Source: DASWVC01 sp036401335 (GTDB lineage: Bacteria; Verrucomicrobiota; Verrucomicrobiia; Chthoniobacterales; JAFAMB01). Taken from it: a stretch of 22,422 bases of DNA. The stretch lies in the NCBI GenBank assembly GCA_036401335.1, contig DASWVC010000232.1, forward strand, positions 1 through 22,422, written 5' to 3'. The notes beneath the pieces are model-generated. The model was not told where the DNA came from. It did not search any database and worked only from the letters and a program-made list of their open reading frames with translations. The position numbers were made by a program, and so were the translations under genes. Below, piece after piece: positions 7,800 to 14,442 of the stretch (the stretch's first letter is position 1; each line of letters opens with the position of its first letter).

Positions 7800-9314
7800 A
7801 TGGACCCCATCCTCGTCGCCAAAGGCGAATCTGACCTGTTTCTCCTGCCGCAGATGGCCAATCGGCATGGACTGATCGCCGGTGCCACCGGCACGGGCAA
7901 GACCGTGACGTTGCAAGTACTGGCGGAACGGTTTTCGGCTCTGGGAGTGCCGTTGTTCATGGCCGATATCAAAGGTGACCTGAGCGGCATCAGTCGGCCC
8001 GGAGGTGAAAACCCCAAAATTCAAGCGCGTGCCCGGCAGCTGCGCCTGGCGGGCTGGGAGGCGCAGGCGTATCCTGTGACGTTCTGGGACGTTTTTGGCG
8101 AACAAGGGCATCCCTTGCGTGCAACCATCACGGACCTGGGTCCGCTGCTGCTGGCACGGCTTCTGCAACTGAACGAGGTCCAGGCCGGTGTGCTGACGAT
8201 GGCATTTCAGATCGCCGACGAGAACGGCCTTCTCCTGCTGGATTTAAAGGATCTGCGAGCCATGGTGCAGCACCTCGGTGACCAGGCCAAGGATTACCTC
8301 CGGTATGGAAACGTCTCCCAAGCGAGCGTCGGGTCGATCCAGCGGGCGTTGCTGGCCCTGGAAGCTCAAGGCGCCGACCGCTTTTTCGGCGAACCGGCGT
8401 TGAACGCAGACGATTTGTTGCAGACGGATGCGCAGGGCCGCGGGGTGGTGAACATCCTTGCGGCCGACAAGCTGCTTGGCGCTCCGAAGGTTTACGCGAC
8501 GTTGTTACTGTGGTTGTTGTCGGACCTGTACGAGCGGCTGCCCGAGGTCGGTGACTTGCCAAAACCAAAGTTGGTTTTCTTTTTTGACGAGGCTCACCTG
8601 CTGTTTACTGATATCCCGGGCCCGCTCTTGCAAAAAGTCGAGCAGGTGGTCCGGTTGGTTCGGTCCAAAGGCGTCGGGGTCTATTTTGTGACTCAGAACC
8701 CGCGCGACATTCCGGACAACGTGTTAGGACAGCTCGGGAACCGCCTTCAACACGCTTTACGTGGGTACACGCCGCGTGACCTTAAGGCGGTGCAGGCCGC
8801 AGCCGCCACGTTCCGCACGAACCCAAACCTGGATGCAGCAAAAGCATTGCCGGAACTGGGGGTGGGCGAGGCGTTGGTTTCGTTGCTCGACGAGCAGGGC
8901 CAGCCGGGGATCGTGCAGCGGGCGTTGATTGTTCCGCCGGAGAGCCAGGTCGGGCCCATTACCGCGGAACAGCGGGCGGAGTTGATGAAAACCTCGCTGG
9001 TGGCCGGCGTGTACGATCAGGCAATCGACCGCGAGTCAGCCTACGAACGATTGGCCCGCGCGGGTGCCCGGACCGTGGAGGACCAGGCCCGCGCGCAAAA
9101 AGCGGGGGCTGCGCCCGCTGGGCCCGTTAGCCCATCGCTCTTCGGGCAAGTGATGGAAGGCGTAGTGGGCGGGTTGACCGGCCAGCGGCGGCACCGGTCC
9201 GACACGGTGGTAGAAACCCTGGCCAAGAGCATGGTACGTTCGCTGGGCAGCACCGCCGGCCGGGAAATCGCGCGGGGGATTATGGGCTCGATCTTTGGCG
9301 GCATGAAACGCTAA
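7800..9314 (+). CDS. HerA-like DUF853 family ATPase
   Basis: This 504-residue protein is a member of the HerA/VirB4/FtsK-type ATPase group, DUF853 (helicase HerA-like). It has Walker A GATGTGKT at 28-35, Walker B with DEAH at 263-266 after a run of hydrophobic residues, and the conserved motif around TQNPRDIPDNVLGQLGNR that carries the polar sensor and arginine residues. The N-terminus MDPILVAKGESDLFLLPQMANRHG is typical for the family, so I start at ATG 7800 rather than at the in-frame GTG 7782. The C-terminal 80 residues are Ala/Gly-rich and less conserved. Members are widespread and mostly uncharacterised; a DNA-translocating role is presumed. There is no NurA nuclease or SIR2 partner next to it, so this is not an obvious HerA-based defence locus. 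Confidence 0.92.
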   Translation: MDPILVAKGESDLFLLPQMANRHGLIAGATGTGKTVTLQVLAERFSALGVPLFMADIKGDLSGISRPGGENPKIQARARQLRLAGWEAQAYPVTFWDVFGEQGHPLRATITDLGPLLLARLLQLNEVQAGVLTMAFQIADENGLLLLDLKDLRAMVQHLGDQAKDYLRYGNVSQASVGSIQRALLALEAQGADRFFGEPALNADDLLQTDAQGRGVVNILAADKLLGAPKVYATLLLWLLSDLYERLPEVGDLPKPKLVFFFDEAHLLFTDIPGPLLQKVEQVVRLVRSKGVGVYFVTQNPRDIPDNVLGQLGNRLQHALRGYTPRDLKAVQAAAATFRTNPNLDAAKALPELGVGEALVSLLDEQGQPGIVQRALIVPPESQVGPITAEQRAELMKTSLVAGVYDQAIDRESAYERLARAGARTVEDQARAQKAGAAPAGPVSPSLFGQVMEGVVGGLTGQRRHRSDTVVETLAKSMVRSLGSTAGREIARGIMGSIFGGMKR

Positions 9315-9333
9315 CCGGCAGGATTGATCAACG

Positions 9334-9783
9334 ATGGCAGCCCGGGTCGGACAAATTCTCTTTGCGGCTCACGTGATGGCAACCACCTTTATGTGCGGCC
9401 TGATCTGGTTTGTGCAGGTGGTGCATTACCCGATGTTCCTCCGGTTTGCGAAGGAGGATTTCAATGCAACCATGCAGATGCACCAGCAACGCACCGGGTT
9501 GGTGGTAGCGCCGGTGATGCTGCTCGAATTGGGCACCGGCATCCTGCTTCTGTGGCACCCTTACTTTCCGAAATGGGTGTGGACCTTGAACCTGCTGGGC
9601 ATAGCCATTGTCTGGCTCTCAACGGGCTTCGCGCAGGTGCCGCTGCACCGGCGTTTGGAGGCGGCCTACGATCTGGAGTTAGCCGCCGCGCTGGTTCGCT
9701 CGAACTGGCTTCGCACCATGGTGTGGACCGTGCGATCGGCGTGGCTGGGTTGGGTCCTGACCAAACACCTTTGTAAACCGTGA
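9334..9783 (+). CDS. Small four-helix integral membrane protein, unknown function
   Basis: The 149-residue product has four hydrophobic segments: about 8-30 (LFAAHVMATTFMCGLIWFVQ), 56-73, 83-101 and 127-143. The motif GLIWFVQVVHYPMF with a following F...H..R pattern is shared by a group of small bacterial membrane proteins that I recall but cannot name by function. Conserved His, Tyr and Arg near the membrane faces could bind a cofactor or ligand, which is speculation. The start ATG lies 19 bases after the HerA-like stop, so the pair is probably one transcript. A frame starting at 9324 is a shadow. Its stop is five bases from the stop of the TauE-like gene on the other strand. Confidence 0.8.
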   Translation: MAARVGQILFAAHVMATTFMCGLIWFVQVVHYPMFLRFAKEDFNATMQMHQQRTGLVVAPVMLLELGTGILLLWHPYFPKWVWTLNLLGIAIVWLSTGFAQVPLHRRLEAAYDLELAAALVRSNWLRTMVWTVRSAWLGWVLTKHLCKP

Positions 9784-9788
9784 AGGCC

Positions 9789-10574
9789 TCACCCGTGGGT
9801 TCGCGCGAAGAAATAGATCGTCATAAACACGCCGACAAAGATAACAAAGGCACGCACGCGAGAAGCCGGCATTCGTTGAGCCACGCTGGCGCCCCCGAAT
9901 CCACCGATGACCGTTGAAACGGCGATGATGCACGCTTCCGGCCAGGCCACCTTGCCTGCAACGATGAAGATGAACACCGCCAGCGTGTTGAATGCCGTGG
10001 TCAAGATAACCTTGAAAGCGTTGGCGAGGTGAATGTCGTCGAGACCCAGCAGGTCAAGGACCGCAAGCTCCAGGATGCCGGCGCCGGCACCGTAAAATCC
10101 GCCGTAAATGCCGATGATGAACTGAAAAACGGTGGCCTTCGTCAGCGACGAGCGAGTCATTTCTCCATCCGGACCAGTGGCAAGGCGAAGCCCGAACCGT
10201 TGGCGCAGGCTGCTTCCAAACGCGAAGATTAGGGTGGCAAACAGGAGCAGCCATGGAACCAACCGGTCAAACGCTCCGGTCGGGGTCACGAGGAGGATAA
10301 CCGCGCCGAGCGAACCACCCAGCAGGCTGGCTAACCCAAGGGCAACGATAAGGTAACGTTTGGTGGCAAGAACTTTGCGGTAAGCCCAAAAACTGGCGAT
10401 CTGGCCGGGAAAGACGCCAAGCGTGCTGGTCTGGTTCGCGACCACTGAATCAAGGCCGGTGAAAACCAGAGCCGGAAAAGTGAGGAATGTCCCCCCGCCT
10501 GCCACCGCGTTGAGAACACCGGCCAACAAGCCGGCAACGAAAAGAAGGGCCGCGTCGGCGGGATGAAGATGCAC
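9789..10574 (-). CDS. TauE/SafE family membrane permease (YfcA-like)
   Basis: This 261-residue polytopic membrane protein belongs to the TauE/SafE family, whose members are putative exporters of sulfite, sulfoacetate and other organosulfur or carboxylate anions. Visible features are the glycine-rich signature LLAGVLNAVAGGGTFLTFP near residue 16-34, which starts the first conserved repeat, and the second repeat with GIYGGFYGAGAGILELAVL near 155-175. About seven or eight membrane segments are expected. The second-repeat glycine motif is the inward duplicate typical of the family. It converges with the preceding membrane protein with only five bases between stops. No sulfur-metabolism gene is adjacent, so the substrate remains open. 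Confidence 0.92.
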   Translation of the reverse strand: MHLHPADAALLFVAGLLAGVLNAVAGGGTFLTFPALVFTGLDSVVANQTSTLGVFPGQIASFWAYRKVLATKRYLIVALGLASLLGGSLGAVILLVTPTGAFDRLVPWLLLFATLIFAFGSSLRQRFGLRLATGPDGEMTRSSLTKATVFQFIIGIYGGFYGAGAGILELAVLDLLGLDDIHLANAFKVILTTAFNTLAVFIFIVAGKVAWPEACIIAVSTVIGGFGGASVAQRMPASRVRAFVIFVGVFMTIYFFARTHG

Positions 10575-10633
10575 GGAAAAACCGAACAGGGACAGGTCAG
10601 CTACCGATCATCCAAGAGGGACCCAGAGCCTTC

Positions 10634-10660
10634 CATTGCTGTTCATTGCTGTTCATCGCT
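10634..10660. repeat. Short 10-bp tandem repeat, about 2.7 copies
   Basis: CATTGCTGTT is repeated exactly at 10634-10643 and 10644-10653 and followed by a partial copy, CATCGCT. It begins immediately after the stop codon of the minus-strand zinc-ribbon gene. Its ATT-containing core is loosely like the 9-bp units near 5316-5387, but the period differs. Confidence 0.6.
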
Positions 10661-11368
10661 TCAGTTTCCGTCCCAGTAAAGGAGGCGACCGCACTGTTCG
10701 CAGTTGACCACGGTACGACCGAGTTTAGCGCGGTGAAAAAGCGTGGTGGTGTTTTTCATGTGGCACCCCATGCAAACTTCGTGCTCTATGGGAACCACCG
10801 CGCTGCCCTCCTTCGTGACGAACAAACGCTGGTAGCGGGCCAGCAACTCCGGGTCAATGCCGCTGGTCAGGGTGGTCAATTCTTTTTCCAGCTCCTGAAT
10901 TTGAGCAAGGATGGCTTCTTCTTTCGCGCGCAAGGCTGAGAACTGCTTGACGTTCTGGGTCTTGGCTCCCTGGAACGCTTCTTCTGCTTCCTTGATCGGG
11001 CGTTGCAAAACATCGGCGGCTTCCATCAGCTCAATCTGGCGGTCTTCAAGGTCGACGATGTCTTGTTCAGCCCGTGCGATCTCATGGCCAAGCGCCTGGA
11101 ACTCTTCGTTCTTGCGGGTCTGCATTTGTTGAGCGCGATAACGGCCGAGGGTTTCCTGACGGGATTTAACCTCCAACTCAAGCTTCTTGCGCTGGACCTC
11201 GATGGCGCGATTTTGCTGTTTGACCTGTTCCAGTGCCGTTTCGGTTGCGGCATACGCCTGCTCGACCCGCTGCCGTTGTGCTGGCAAAGTAGCGAGTTCG
11301 GTTCGAAGCGCTTTCAATTTTCGATCCCGGTCCTGGACGACGAGCAGTTGTTCGATGGCAGGGAGCAT
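10661..11368 (-). CDS. COG1579 coiled-coil protein with C4 zinc ribbon (CdsZ/FlgZ-like)
   Basis: The 235-residue product has a long coiled-coil region from about residue 10 to 175, rich in Gln, Glu, Lys and Ala with heptad spacing. A C-terminal zinc ribbon follows with cysteine pairs at 199/202 (CMGC) and 223/226 (CEQC). This architecture defines the COG1579 family. Characterised relatives are Helicobacter HP0958 (FlgZ), which binds sigma-54 and flagellin mRNA, and Chlamydia CT398 (CdsZ), which binds sigma-54 holoenzyme and a type III secretion component. Many bacteria without flagella carry it, so the general role is unclear. It lies 86 bp downstream of nagZ on the same strand and could be cotranscribed with it. 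No sigma-54 or secretion gene is in the window. Confidence 0.88.
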   Translation of the reverse strand: MLPAIEQLLVVQDRDRKLKALRTELATLPAQRQRVEQAYAATETALEQVKQQNRAIEVQRKKLELEVKSRQETLGRYRAQQMQTRKNEEFQALGHEIARAEQDIVDLEDRQIELMEAADVLQRPIKEAEEAFQGAKTQNVKQFSALRAKEEAILAQIQELEKELTTLTSGIDPELLARYQRLFVTKEGSAVVPIEHEVCMGCHMKNTTTLFHRAKLGRTVVNCEQCGRLLYWDGN

Positions 11369-11454
11369 CAGGGTCTCAATCTAGCCCGGTGTGGCCGGAT
11401 CGCGCAATCGGCGGCGCAGGTCCAAATGTGAAAAGGCCCGCCGAATCCCAGCCC

Positions 11455-12555
11455 TCAATACAATTCGACCGGGGAGCGTTTGCCGTCTTCCGGACTGCGT
11501 TCCCTGGCGCGTTCCTCGCCGAGCACGGCCAGGCGAAGTTGCCAGATAGCTTCGTTCAGCCCCGCAAAGCGGTCGACCGCGAACGACTCGGGCGCTGCCA
11601 AGCGTGCACGAAAGGCCTCCACCGAAGCCAGGGCGCGGTCCAAGGCGTCAGGCTTCATCGCGTCCAGTACGGCAACAGCTTGCGGGACCATCTGAATCCG
11701 GTGACAAATCATGGCAAGGTCGTTGCCGGCCTGGACGGCTAGTTTGATCGCCTCGTCGAACCCGACTTGATTCAGGATTGCGCCCATGTCGAGGTCATCC
11801 GTCATAATGAGCCCGCCGAAACCGAATTCGTTCCGGAGCAGGTCCGTGACGACCCGGGCGGAAAGCGACGCGGGTGTTTCAGCGGCGTCAAACGCAGGGT
11901 ACCAGGCATGGCCGACCATCATGCTGGAAACCGACGGCACAAACGCGCGGAACACCGCCAGTTCCTCCCCGTCGAGCTCGGGCCGGCTTCGCACAATTTT
12001 CGGCAGGTCGTGGTGGGGATCGAGGCCGGCCGCCGAGTAGCCCGGGAAGTGTTTTCCGCAGGATAAAATTCCGGCCGTGCGGAGGGCTTGCTCAAAGGCA
12101 CCGGCCAGCTGGACTACCTGTTCCACGGTGGTGCCGTAGCATCGGCCACGAAGGGAATTGTCGGCCTCATCGTCGAAAGAGAGGTCGAGCACGGGACAAA
12201 GGTCCAAATTGAAGCCGAACAGCCTCAGAAGCTCGCCCGTGAGGCGGCCGTGTTCCTGGACAAGGGCGAGGTCGCCTTTTTCCCGGAGTTGCTGGGCGTT
12301 TGGGGGTTCATGACCGATGAGGCGAAGGCGTGAGACGCGGCCCCCCTCCTGATCGATGGCGATGATCGGTTGCTCATGGGAAAGGTCGCGCAGGTCGTCG
12401 ATCAATTTCCGCAGTTGAACCGGGTCCCGGATGTTGCGCCCAAAAAGGATGTATCCGCCCGGCTGGAACTGCCGGAACACCCGGGCCGTGGCGGGGTCAA
12501 GTTCAGGGCCCGGCACTCCCACCAACAGCAGTTGACCGACGGTTGCGCGTTTCAT
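11455..12555 (-). CDS. nagZ: NagZ-like GH3 beta-N-acetylhexosaminidase
   Basis: This 366-residue single-domain GH3 protein has the size and motifs of NagZ, the cytoplasmic enzyme that removes N-acetylglucosamine from anhydromuropeptides during cell-wall recycling. Visible are GGYILFGRNI (33-42), AIDQEGGRVSRL (66-77), KHFPG (168-172) and the mobile-loop pair D179/H181 that acts as the general acid dyad in NagZ. The nucleophile is most likely D253 in MTDDLDMG (251-258). Between KHFPG and D179 the usual H-G residues are replaced by Y-S, giving KHFPGYSAAGLDPHHDLP; the dyad spacing is unchanged. No signal peptide is seen, which fits a cytosolic role. The gene is divergent from nadD with a 122-bp gap, and the zinc-ribbon gene follows. 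Confidence 0.9.
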   Translation of the reverse strand: MKRATVGQLLLVGVPGPELDPATARVFRQFQPGGYILFGRNIRDPVQLRKLIDDLRDLSHEQPIIAIDQEGGRVSRLRLIGHEPPNAQQLREKGDLALVQEHGRLTGELLRLFGFNLDLCPVLDLSFDDEADNSLRGRCYGTTVEQVVQLAGAFEQALRTAGILSCGKHFPGYSAAGLDPHHDLPKIVRSRPELDGEELAVFRAFVPSVSSMMVGHAWYPAFDAAETPASLSARVVTDLLRNEFGFGGLIMTDDLDMGAILNQVGFDEAIKLAVQAGNDLAMICHRIQMVPQAVAVLDAMKPDALDRALASVEAFRARLAAPESFAVDRFAGLNEAIWQLRLAVLGEERARERSPEDGKRSPVELY

Positions 12556-12677
12556 AGGTTCTGGCCCATGATACGAACCGGGGAAGGCTTGACGACGACA
12601 AAAAGGTGGCGATCGGGGACCGGTGCCTCGACCGGTGGCGGGTTCGCCACGGGACGTACCCGGGCCCGATGCGCGCC

Positions 12678-13274
12678 ATGAAGCTGGGACTCTACGGCGG
12701 TACCTTTGACCCGGTTCACCACGCCCATTTGATCCTGGCCCGGCAGGCAGTGGAGCAACTGGGCTTGGACCGGCTGGTTTTCATTCCGGCGGCGCAGTCC
12801 CCCTTTAAGCCGCAGGTGCAGGCCGCGCCCGCCGAACACCGGTTGCAGATGATCGAGCTGGCGATCCAAGGAGAGGAACGGTTCGGAGTAGACGGGCTGG
12901 AGGTTGGGCGGAAGGGGCCCTCCTACACGTTTGACACCGTCGAAATCTACCGGCGCCGGCAGCCGGCCAGCGAGCTGTATTGGCTGGTTGGCGAAGACCA
13001 CGTTCCCGCCCTGAACCGCTGGCACCGGTTCGCGGAACTGGTCACACAGGTTCAGTTTGTGATCCTGGCGCGCGCCGAAAGCGTGGCCGAAACCCCTTAC
13101 CCTGTGATCCGACGCCGGGTGGATATCTCGGCCACGGAAATCAGAAACAGGGTTGCCAATGATTTACCCATCACGTATCTGGTTCCTGAGGAAGTGCGCC
13201 GATACCTCCAAGCAGTAAAACTCTACCAAGGAGACGAGCATCGAAGCCCAGGAGCTAGCCCGGCTTTGCGTTAG
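12678..13274 (+). CDS. nadD: Nicotinate-nucleotide adenylyltransferase
   Basis: NadD converts nicotinate mononucleotide and ATP to deamido-NAD, a required step of NAD synthesis. The 198-residue product has the nucleotidyltransferase signature GGTFDPVHHAH at residues 7-17 (the second His pair being the HxGH-type motif), PSYTFDT at 81-87, LVGEDHVPALNRW near 103-115 and ISATEIRNR at 150-158. ATG 12678 gives the usual N-terminus MKLGLYGGTFDP. An in-frame ATG at 12669 would add three residues, and an open extension to 12606 is not family-like. No strong Shine-Dalgarno precedes either ATG. The C-terminal 15 residues extend beyond the usual end because the frame reads through the ribosome-binding site and first codons of rsfS, overlapping it by about 35 bp. 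Confidence 0.95.
   Translation: MKLGLYGGTFDPVHHAHLILARQAVEQLGLDRLVFIPAAQSPFKPQVQAAPAEHRLQMIELAIQGEERFGVDGLEVGRKGPSYTFDTVEIYRRRQPASELYWLVGEDHVPALNRWHRFAELVTQVQFVILARAESVAETPYPVIRRRVDISATEIRNRVANDLPITYLVPEEVRRYLQAVKLYQGDEHRSPGASPALR
13228..13242 (+). promoter_or_regulatory. Shine-Dalgarno and probable ATC start of rsfS
   Basis: AAGGAG at 13228-13233 is a perfect Shine-Dalgarno core. Six bases later, at 13240-13242, an ATC codon stands in the rsfS frame. Between the in-frame stop TAA at 13216-13218 and GTG 13306 there is no ATG, GTG or TTG in that frame. The site lies inside the 3' end of nadD, so translation is probably coupled. Confidence 0.6.
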
Positions 13275-13587
13275 ATTCGCCGAGGATAAAAAAGCGGAAA
13301 ACGTTGTGATCCTGGACTTGCGCGGGATCTCCTCTTTTACCGACTTCTTCGTCATTTGCTCCGGGACTTCCGGACCTCACCTTAAGGCAATCAGTTCGGG
13401 CATCCGCGAAGGATTGCACGAGCATGCCGCCCTTTCTCCCCTCTCGTCCGAAGGTTCGTCTCTGAGCCAATGGATTGTGATCGATTACACGGATGTTTTG
13501 GTGCACATCTTTGAGGCAGAGAAGCGCCGCTTTTATGCGCTCGAAAGTTTGTGGAGCGATGCGCCCAGGGTTGACTTGGAAAATTAA
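13240..13587 (+). CDS. rsfS: Ribosomal silencing factor RsfS, probable non-canonical ATC start
   Basis: RsfS binds ribosomal protein L14 (uL14) and blocks subunit joining when growth slows. From the ATC the product has 115 residues, the usual size. It holds the conserved helix AQELARLCVRFAEDKKAENV, then VILDLRGISSFTDFFVICSG, the central region, and the C-terminal signature WIVIDYTDVLVHIFEAEKRRFYALESLW. The first usual start codon in this frame is GTG 13306, which would begin at VILDLRG and lose the first helix; that reading gives 93 residues. I chose ATC because of the well-placed AAGGAG and the family alignment from memory. A sequencing error turning ATG into ATC is an alternative. The gene overlaps nadD and is followed after 12 bases by the SirB1-like gene, the common nadD-rsfS order. 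Confidence 0.88.
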   Translation: MEAQELARLCVRFAEDKKAENVVILDLRGISSFTDFFVICSGTSGPHLKAISSGIREGLHEHAALSPLSSEGSSLSQWIVIDYTDVLVHIFEAEKRRFYALESLWSDAPRVDLEN

Positions 13588-13599
13588 CGCCTAGATCAC

Positions 13600-14436
13600 A
13601 TGCTGAAACATCGCGAGGCCATTATCCGGCTACTCAAGGATGACGACCCACAGACGGTGTTACTGATTAAGAATCAGTTGGCCACCGGAGGCGCTGACAC
13701 CATCGCCGACCTCCGCGACCTGCTAAGCCTCGACGACGAAGAAGTAACCTTTCACATCCGGGACGTTCTTGGTGAGATCCAAACCCGGGAAGCAAAGAAT
13801 GATCTGCAGGGAATCTGCCGTAACATCCGGACCCAGGAGGAACTGGAGGAGGCATGCTGGTTGATCGCCCAGGTTTTCCTGCCTGGCGTCGAGACCGGCC
13901 ATTACAATGCCCGGATTAACGAATGGGCGAAAATGCTGAGGGACCGTTTGCCGGTCGGTGCCTCGGAACTCCAACAAACTCAGATTCTGACCCACCTGAT
14001 GGGTCGTGAACTTGGTTTTCGAGGAAACTCCGAGGATTACTACAACCTGAAAAACTCTTTGCTGCCGTGCGTGATTGATTCCCGGCTCGGGATTCCGATC
14101 TCTCTGTCGGTCTTATACATCGCCGTCGCGCGACGGGCGGCGATGCGGGTCGAAGGAATCAATTTACCCGGGCATTTCGTGGTGCGCCTGGGCAGCGTGC
14201 TGTTTGATCCGTTCCACGACGGCCGGGTGCTTACTCCCCGGGACTGTGCGGAGATCCTCGCACGACAGAAACTGACCCTCGAACCGGCACACCTGCAACT
14301 GGCGTCGCCGCGGCTTGTGCTTCTCCGGATGCTGGCCAACCTGCTCTACATTTTCGAAGGGGAAGACGATAGTGACTTGCAGCAGCAGGTGAAAGGCTGG
14401 ATCCGGTTGCTGGACCCTAAATACTTATCAAGTTAG
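13600..14436 (+). CDS. SirB1-family transglutaminase-like protein (Transglut_core2)
   Basis: The 278-residue product matches the SirB1/transglutaminase-core-2 family, widespread cytosolic proteins of unclear activity. A helical N-terminal part (1 to about 75, HEAT-like with LLKDDDPQTVLLIKNQL) precedes the core. Core hallmarks are the segment around YYNLKNSLLPCVIDSRLGIP, then ISLSVLYIAVARRAAMRVEG, LPGHFVVR and LFDPFHDGR. The His in LPGHF and the Asp in FDPF fit the second and third members of a transglutaminase-type triad, while I cannot assign the nucleophile with certainty. It lies 12 bases after rsfS and six bases before cinA, so it is part of the nadD-rsfS-cinA cluster. No clear Shine-Dalgarno is visible; coupling is likely. 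Confidence 0.9.
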   Translation: MLKHREAIIRLLKDDDPQTVLLIKNQLATGGADTIADLRDLLSLDDEEVTFHIRDVLGEIQTREAKNDLQGICRNIRTQEELEEACWLIAQVFLPGVETGHYNARINEWAKMLRDRLPVGASELQQTQILTHLMGRELGFRGNSEDYYNLKNSLLPCVIDSRLGIPISLSVLYIAVARRAAMRVEGINLPGHFVVRLGSVLFDPFHDGRVLTPRDCAEILARQKLTLEPAHLQLASPRLVLLRMLANLLYIFEGEDDSDLQQQVKGWIRLLDPKYLSS

Positions 14437-14442
14437 GCCGGT

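Noticed and set aside
7800..9314. HerA-type ATPase as part of a HerA-SIR2, HerA-DUF4297 or HerA-NurA defence system
   Set aside because: DUF853 proteins are a separate, housekeeping-like group, and no nuclease, SIR2 or other effector gene is adjacent.
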